A stretch of 64,000 nucleotides of DNA from Limnomonas spitsbergensis (lineage: Eukaryota > Chlorophyta > Chlorophyceae > Chlamydomonadales). Below are positions 58,101 through 64,000 of this stretch, piece after piece (within the stretch, counting starts at the first letter, position 1; each line of letters opens with the position of its first letter). The position numbers were made by a program, and so were the translations under genes. Under the pieces are notes generated by a model that worked only from the letters and a program-made list of their open reading frames with translations, made no database searches and had not been told where the DNA came from. The DNA lies in NCBI GenBank assembly GCA_037349105.1, contig JAYJMM010000059.1:62001-126000 (forward strand), written 5' to 3'.

Positions 58101-61100
58101 TATCAGGTTTGGGGGGCTGAGACAGCGGCCAACATCAGTTTGGGGGGCTAAGACAGCAACCAACATCAGTTTGGGGGGCTGAGACAGCGGCCAACATCAG
58201 TTTGGGGGGCTGAGACAGCGGCCAACATCAGTTTGGGTGGCTAAGACAGCAACCAACATCAGTTTGGGGGGCTGAGACAGCGGCCAACATCAGTTTGGGG
58301 GGGCTGAGACAGCGGCCAACATCAGTTTGAGGGGCTGAGACAGCGGCCAACATCAGTTTGGGGGGCTAAGACAGCAACCAACATCAGTTTGGGGGGCTGA
58401 GATAGCGGCCAACATCAGTTTGGGGGGCTAAGACAGCGACCAACATCAGTTTGGGGGGGCTGAGACAGCGACCAACATCAGTTTGGGGGGCTGAGACAGC
58501 GACCAACATCAGTTTGGAGGGCTAAGACAGCGACCAACATCAGTTTGGGGGGCTAAGACAGCGGCCAACATCAGTTTGGGGGGCTAAGACAGCGACCAAC
58601 ATCAGTTTGGGGGGCTAAGACAGCGGCCAACATCAGTTTGGGGGGCTAAGACAGCGGCCAACATCAGTTTGGGGGGCTAAGACAGCGGCCAACATCAGTT
58701 TGGGGGGCTAAGACAGCGACCAACATCAGTTTGGGGGGCTAAGACAGCGGCCAACATCAGTTTGGGGGGCTAAGACAGCGGCCAACATCAGTTTGGGGGG
58801 CTAAGACAGCGGCCAACATCAGTTTGGGGGGCTAAGACAGCGGCCAACATCAGTTTGGGGGGGGCTGAGACAGCGACCAACATCAGTTTGGGGGGCTAAG
58901 ACAGCGGCCAACATCAGTTTGGGGGGGGCTAAGACAGCGGCCAACATCAGTTTGGGGGGCTAAGACAGCGGCCAACATCAGTTTGGGGGGCTAAGACAGC
59001 GACCAACATCAGTTTGGGGGGCTGAGACAGCGGCCAACATCAGTTTGGGGGGCTGAGACAGCGGCCAACATCAGTTTGGGGGGGCTAAGAAGCGGCCAAC
59101 ATCAGTTTGGGGGGGCTAAGACAGCGGCCAACATCAGTTTGGGGGGCTAAGACAGCGGCCAACATCAGTTTGGGGGGCTAAGACAGCGGCCAACATCAGT
59201 TTGGGGGGGGCTGAGACAGCGACCAACATCAGTTTGGGGGGCTAAGACAGCGGCCAACATCAGTTTGGGGGGGGCTAAGACAGCGGCCAACATCAGTTTG
59301 GGGGGCTAAGACAGCGGCCAACATCAGTTTGGGGGGCTAAGACAGCGACCAACATCAGTTTGGGGGGCTGAGACAGCGGCCAACATCAGTTTGGGGGGCT
59401 GAGACAGCGGCCAACATCAGTTTGGGGGGGGCTAAGACAGCGGCCAACATCAGTTTGGGGGGCTAAGACAGCGGCCAACATCAGTTTGGGGGGGGCTGAG
59501 ACAGCGACCAACATCAGTTTGGGGGGCTAAGACAGCGGCCAACATCAGTTTGGGGGGGGCTAAGACAGCGGCCAACATCAGTTTGGGGGGCTAAGACAGC
59601 GGCCAACATCAGTTTGGGGGGCTAAGACAGCGGCCAACATCAGTTTGGGGGGCTGAGATAGCGGCCAACATCAGTTTGGGGGGCTGAGACAGCGGCCAAC
59701 ATCAGTTTGGGGGGGCTAAGACAGCGGCCAACATCAGTTTGGGGGGGCTAAGACAGCGACCAACATCAGTTTGGGGGGCTAAGACAGCGACCAACATCAG
59801 TTTGGGGGGCTAAGACAGCGGCCAACATCAGTTTGGGGGGCTAAGACAGCGACCAACATCAGTTTGGGGGGCTGAGACAGCGGCCAACATCAGTTTGGGG
59901 GGCTGAGACAGCGGCCAACATCAGTTGGGGGGGGCTAAGACAGCGGCCAACATCAGTTTGGGGGGCTAAGACAGCGGCCAACATCAGTTTGGGGGGCTAA
60001 GACAGCGGCCAACATCAGTTTGGGGGGCTAAGACAGCGACCAACATCAGTTTGGGGGGCTAAGACAGCGGCCAACATCAGTTTGGGGGGCTAAGACAGCG
60101 ACCAACATCAGTTTGGGGGGCTAAGACAGCGGCCAACATCAGTTTGGGGGGGGCTAAGACAGCGGCCAACATCAGTTTGGGGGGCTAAGACAGCGGCCAA
60201 CATCAGTTTGAGGGGCTAAGACAGCGGCCAACATCAGTTTGAGGGGGGCTAAGACAGCGGCCAACATCAGTTTTTGGGGGCTGAGACAGCGGCCAACATC
60301 AGTTTGAGGGGGGCTAAGACAGCGGCCAACATCAGTTTTTGGGGGCTGAGACAGCGGCCAACATCAGTTTGGGGGGCTAAGACAGCAACCAACATCAGTT
60401 TGGGGGGCTAAGACAGCGGCCAACATCAGTTTGGGGGGCTAAGACAGCGACCAACATCAGTTTGGGGGGCTAAGACAGCGACCAACATCAGTTTGGGGGG
60501 CTAAGACAGCGGCCAACATCAGTTTTTGGGGGCTGAGACAGCGGCCAACATCAGTTTGAGGGGGGCTAAGACAGCGGCCAACATCAGTTTTTGGGGGCTG
60601 AGACAGCGGCCAACATCAGTTTGGGGGGCTGAGACAGCGGCCAACATCAGTTTGGGGGGGCTAAGACAGCGGCCAACATCAGTTTTTGGGGGGCTGAGAC
60701 AGCGGCCAACATCAGTTTGGGGGGGCTGAGACAGCGGCCAACATCAGTTTGGGGGGCTGAGACAGCGGCCAACATCAGTTTGAGGGGGCTGAGACAGCGG
60801 CCAACATCAGTTTGAGGGGGCTGAGACAGCGGCCAACATCAGTTTGAGGGGGCTAAGACAGCGGCCAACATCAGTTTGGGGGGCTAAGACAGCGACCAAC
60901 ATCAGTTTGGGGGGCTAAGACAGCGACCAACATCAGTTTGGGGGGCTAAGACAGCGGCCAACATCAGTTTTTGGGGGCTGAGACAGCGGCCAACATCAGT
61001 TTGAGGGGGGCTAAGACAGCGGCCAACATCAGTTTTTGGGGGCTGAGACAGCGGCCAACATCAGTTTGGGGGGCTGAGACAGCGGCCAACATCAGTTTGG

Positions 61101-64000
61101 GGGGGCTAAGACAGCGGCCAACATCAGTTTTTGGGGGGCTGAGACAGCGGCCAACATCAGTTTGGGGGGGCTGAGACAGCGGCCAACATCAGTTTGGGGG
61201 GCTGAGACAGCGGCCAACATCAGTTTGAGGGGGCTGAGACAGCGGCCAACATCAGTTTGAGGGGGCTGAGACAGCGGCCAACATCAGTTTGAGGGGGCTG
61301 AGACAGCGGCCAACATCAGTTTGAGGGGGCTGAGACAGCGCCCAACATCAGTTTGAGGGGGCTGAGACAGCGGCCAACATCAGTTTGGGGGGGCTGAGAC
61401 AGCGACCAACATCAGTTTGGGGGGGCTGAGACAGCGGCCAACATCAGTTTGGGGGGCTGAGACAGCGGCCAACATCAGTTTGGGGGGGCTAAGACAGCGG
61501 CCAACATCAGTTTTTGGGGGGCTGAGACAGCGGCCAACATCAGTTTGGGGGGGATGAGACAGCGGCCAACATCAGTTTGGGGGGGCTGAGACAGCGGCCA
61601 ACATCAGTTTGGAGGGCTGAGACAGCATCCAACATCAGTTTGGGGGGGCTGAGACAGCGGCCAACATCAGTTTGGAGGGCTGAGACAGCATCCAACATCA
61701 GTTTGGGGGGGCTAAGACAGCGGCCAACATCAGTTTGGGGGGGCTGAGACAGCGGCCAACATCAGTTTGGGGGGCTGAGACAGCGGCCAACATCAGTTTG
61801 GAGGGCTAAGACAGCGGCCAACATCAGTTTGGGGGGCTAAGACAGCGGCCAACATCAGTTTTTGGGGGCTGAGACAGCGGCCAACATCAGTTTGGAGGGC
61901 TGAGACAGCGACCAACATCAGTTTGGGGGGCTGAGACAGCGACCAACATCAGTTTGGGGGGCTAAAACAGCGGCCAACATCAGTTTGGGGGGGCTGAGAC
62001 AGCGGCCAACATCAGTTTGGAGGGCTAAGACAGCGGCCAACATCAGTTTGGGGGGCTAAGACAGCGGCCAACATCAGTTTTTGGGGGGCTGAGACAGCGG
62101 CCAACATCAGTTTGGAGGGCTGAGACAGCGGCCAACATCAGTTTGGGGGGGCTGAGACAGCGACCAACATCAGTTTGGGGGGGCTGAGACAGCGACCAAC
62201 ATCAGTTTGGGGGGCTGAGACAGCGACCAACATCAGTTTGGGGGGCTAAGACAGCGGCCAACATCAGTTTGGGGGGGCTGAGACAGCGGCCAACATCAGT
62301 TTGGAGGGCTAAGACAGCGGCCAACATCAGTTTGGGGGGCTGAGACAGCGGCCAACATCAGTTTTTGGGGGGCTGAGACAGCGGCCAACATCAGTTTGGG
62401 GGGCTGAGACAGCGGCCAACATCAGTTTTTGGGGGGCTGAGACAGCGACCAACATCAGTTTGGGGGGCTAAGACAGCGGCCAACATCAGTTTGGGGGGGC
62501 TTAGACAGCGACCAACATCAGTTTGGGGGGCTAAGACAGCGACCAACATCAGTTTGGGGGGCTGAGACAGCGGCCAACATCAGTTTGGGGGGGGCTAAGA
62601 CAGCGGCCAACATCAGTTTGGGGGGCTAATACAGCGACCAACATCAGTTTGGGGGGGCTAAGACAGCGGCCAACATCAGTTTGGGGGGGCTAAGACAGCG
62701 ACCAACATCAGTTTGGGGGGCTAAGACAGCGGCCAACATCAGTTTGGGGGGGCTGAGACAGCGGCCAACATCAGTTTGGGGGGCTGAGACAGCGGCCAAC
62801 ATCAGTTTGGGGGGGCTAAGACAGCGACCAACATCAGTTTGGGGGGCTAAGACAGCGGCCAACATCAGTTTGGGGGGGCTGAGACAGCGACCAACATCAG
62901 TTTGGGGGGGCTAAGACAGCGACCAACATCAGTTTGGGGGGGCTGAGACAGCGGCCAACATCAGTTTGAGGGGGCTGAGACAGCGGCCAACATCAGTTTG
63001 GGGGGCTGAGACAGCGGCCAACATCAGTTTGGGGGGGCTAAGACAGCGGCCAACATCAGTTTGGGGGGCTGAGACAGCGGCCAACATCAGTTTGGGGGGC
63101 TGAGACAGCGGCCAACATCAGTTTGGGGGGGGCTAAGACAGCGGCCAACATCAGTTTGGGGGGCTGAGACAGCAACCAACATCAGTTTGGAGGGCTGAGA
63201 CAGCGGCCAACATCAGTTTGGGGGGCTAAGACAGCGGCCAACATCAGTTTGGGGGGGGCTAAGACAGCGGCCAACATCAGTTTGGGGGGGGCTAAGACAG
63301 CGGCCAACATCAGTTTGGGGAGCTAAGACAGCGGCCAACATCAGTTTGGGGGGCTAAGACAGCGGCCAACATCAGTTTGGGGGGGCTTAGACAGCGACCA
63401 ACATCAGTTTGGGGGGGCTAAGACAGCGGCCAACATCAGTTTGGGGGGGCTTAGACAGCGGCCAACATCAGTTTGGGGGGGCTAAGACAGCGGCCAACAT
63501 CAGTTTGGGGGGGCTAAGACAGCGGCCAACATCAGTTTGGGGGGGCTAAGACAGCGGCCAACATCAGTTTGGGGGGGCTAAGACAGCGACCAACATCAGT
63601 TTGGGGGGGCTAAGACAGCGACCAACATCAGTTTGGGGGGGCTAAGACAGCGGCCAACATCAGTTTGGGGGGGCTAAGACAGCGGCCAACATCAGTTTTG
63701 GGGGCTAAGACAGCGGCCAACATCAGTTTGGGGGGGCTAAGACAGCGACCAACATCAGTTTGGGGGGGCTAAGACAGCGGCCAACATCAGTTTGGGGGGG
63801 CTAAGACAGCGACCAACATCAGTTTGGGGGGGCTTAGACAGCGGCCAACATCAGTTTGGGGGGGCTAAGACAGCGGCCAACATCAGTTTGGGGGGGCTAA
63901 GACAGCGGCCAACATCAGTTTGGGGGGGCTTAGACAGCGGCCAACATCAGTTTGGGGGGGCTAAGACTGCGGCCAACATCAGTTTGGGGGGGATAAGACA
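55154..64000 (+). repeat. 31-bp minisatellite array, right block, about 280 copies
   Basis: This continues the array at 32274-51551, in the same phase after removal of the transposon, and runs off the window end. Variants enriched here include TTTTTGGGGG, TTTGGAGGG and GCGATCACC. Local higher-order periods are visible: about 884 bp (accaatatca at 56711 and 57595), about 445 bp (60526 and 60971 blocks) and about 344 bp (57571 and 57915). No gene lies in it. Confidence 0.97.

Noticed and set aside
32274..64000. CRISPR array, suggested by regular 31-bp repeats
   Set aside because: Repeats are head-to-tail with no spacers, no cas genes are present, and the context is eukaryotic.

Overview
The window looks like nuclear DNA of a green alga, probably a volvocine or other chlamydomonadalean chlorophyte. 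The pointers are intron-containing genes with GT-AG splice sites, an AACCATG start context, TGTAA motifs downstream of genes (the usual chlorophyte poly(A) signal), telomere-like TTTAGGG-type repeats and an expanded ankyrin-repeat family. The taxon is an inference; no marker gene is present. I saw no rRNA, tRNA, CRISPR array or bacterial-style operon.

About two thirds of the window is tandem repeat. In order: a 63-bp minisatellite (881-4316) runs into a 32-bp minisatellite (4317-7760). A 48-bp minisatellite (about 10254-10651) sits inside an intron. A GGGGTTCA-type 8-bp array (about 14690-19858) contains a 1,880-bp tandem duplication. 31-bp units follow at 19855-20114 and 22300-23178, the latter ending in a run of 34 G. 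A 20-bp repeat lies at 28390-28674. The 63-bp minisatellite returns in inverted orientation (30035-32273). A very long 31-bp minisatellite then fills 32274-64000, interrupted only at 51552-55153. The 31- and 32-bp repeats are recognisably one family.

The genic islands (about 8.4-13.5 kb, 20.1-22.3 kb, 23.4-29 kb) hold one segmentally duplicated gene family: an F-box-like N-terminus followed by 33-residue ankyrin repeats. Two copies look intact. Each has a 55-nt first exon (9190-9244; 24165-24219) joined in the same phase to a large second exon (11647-13109; 25571-26961), behind a conserved acceptor and a long pyrimidine-rich intron tail. A third copy (20115-20888) has lost its 5' part at a junction with minisatellite DNA. 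A fourth (28675-28900) is a short fragment with an internal stop. F-box plus ankyrin architecture suggests substrate adaptors of SCF ubiquitin ligases, but this is inferred from sequence features only.

The most interesting object is the 3,602-bp insertion at 51552-55153. It has 27-bp terminal inverted repeats starting CACT, a 3-bp ACA target duplication, subterminal TGTCCGGACA-like motifs, an internal array of 72-bp palindromes, and a spliced minus-strand gene of about five exons that I do not recognise. Removing the element and one ACA restores an uninterrupted 31-bp repeat. This is the signature of a CACTA-like (or Volvox Jordan-like) DNA transposon, here without a visible DDE transposase.
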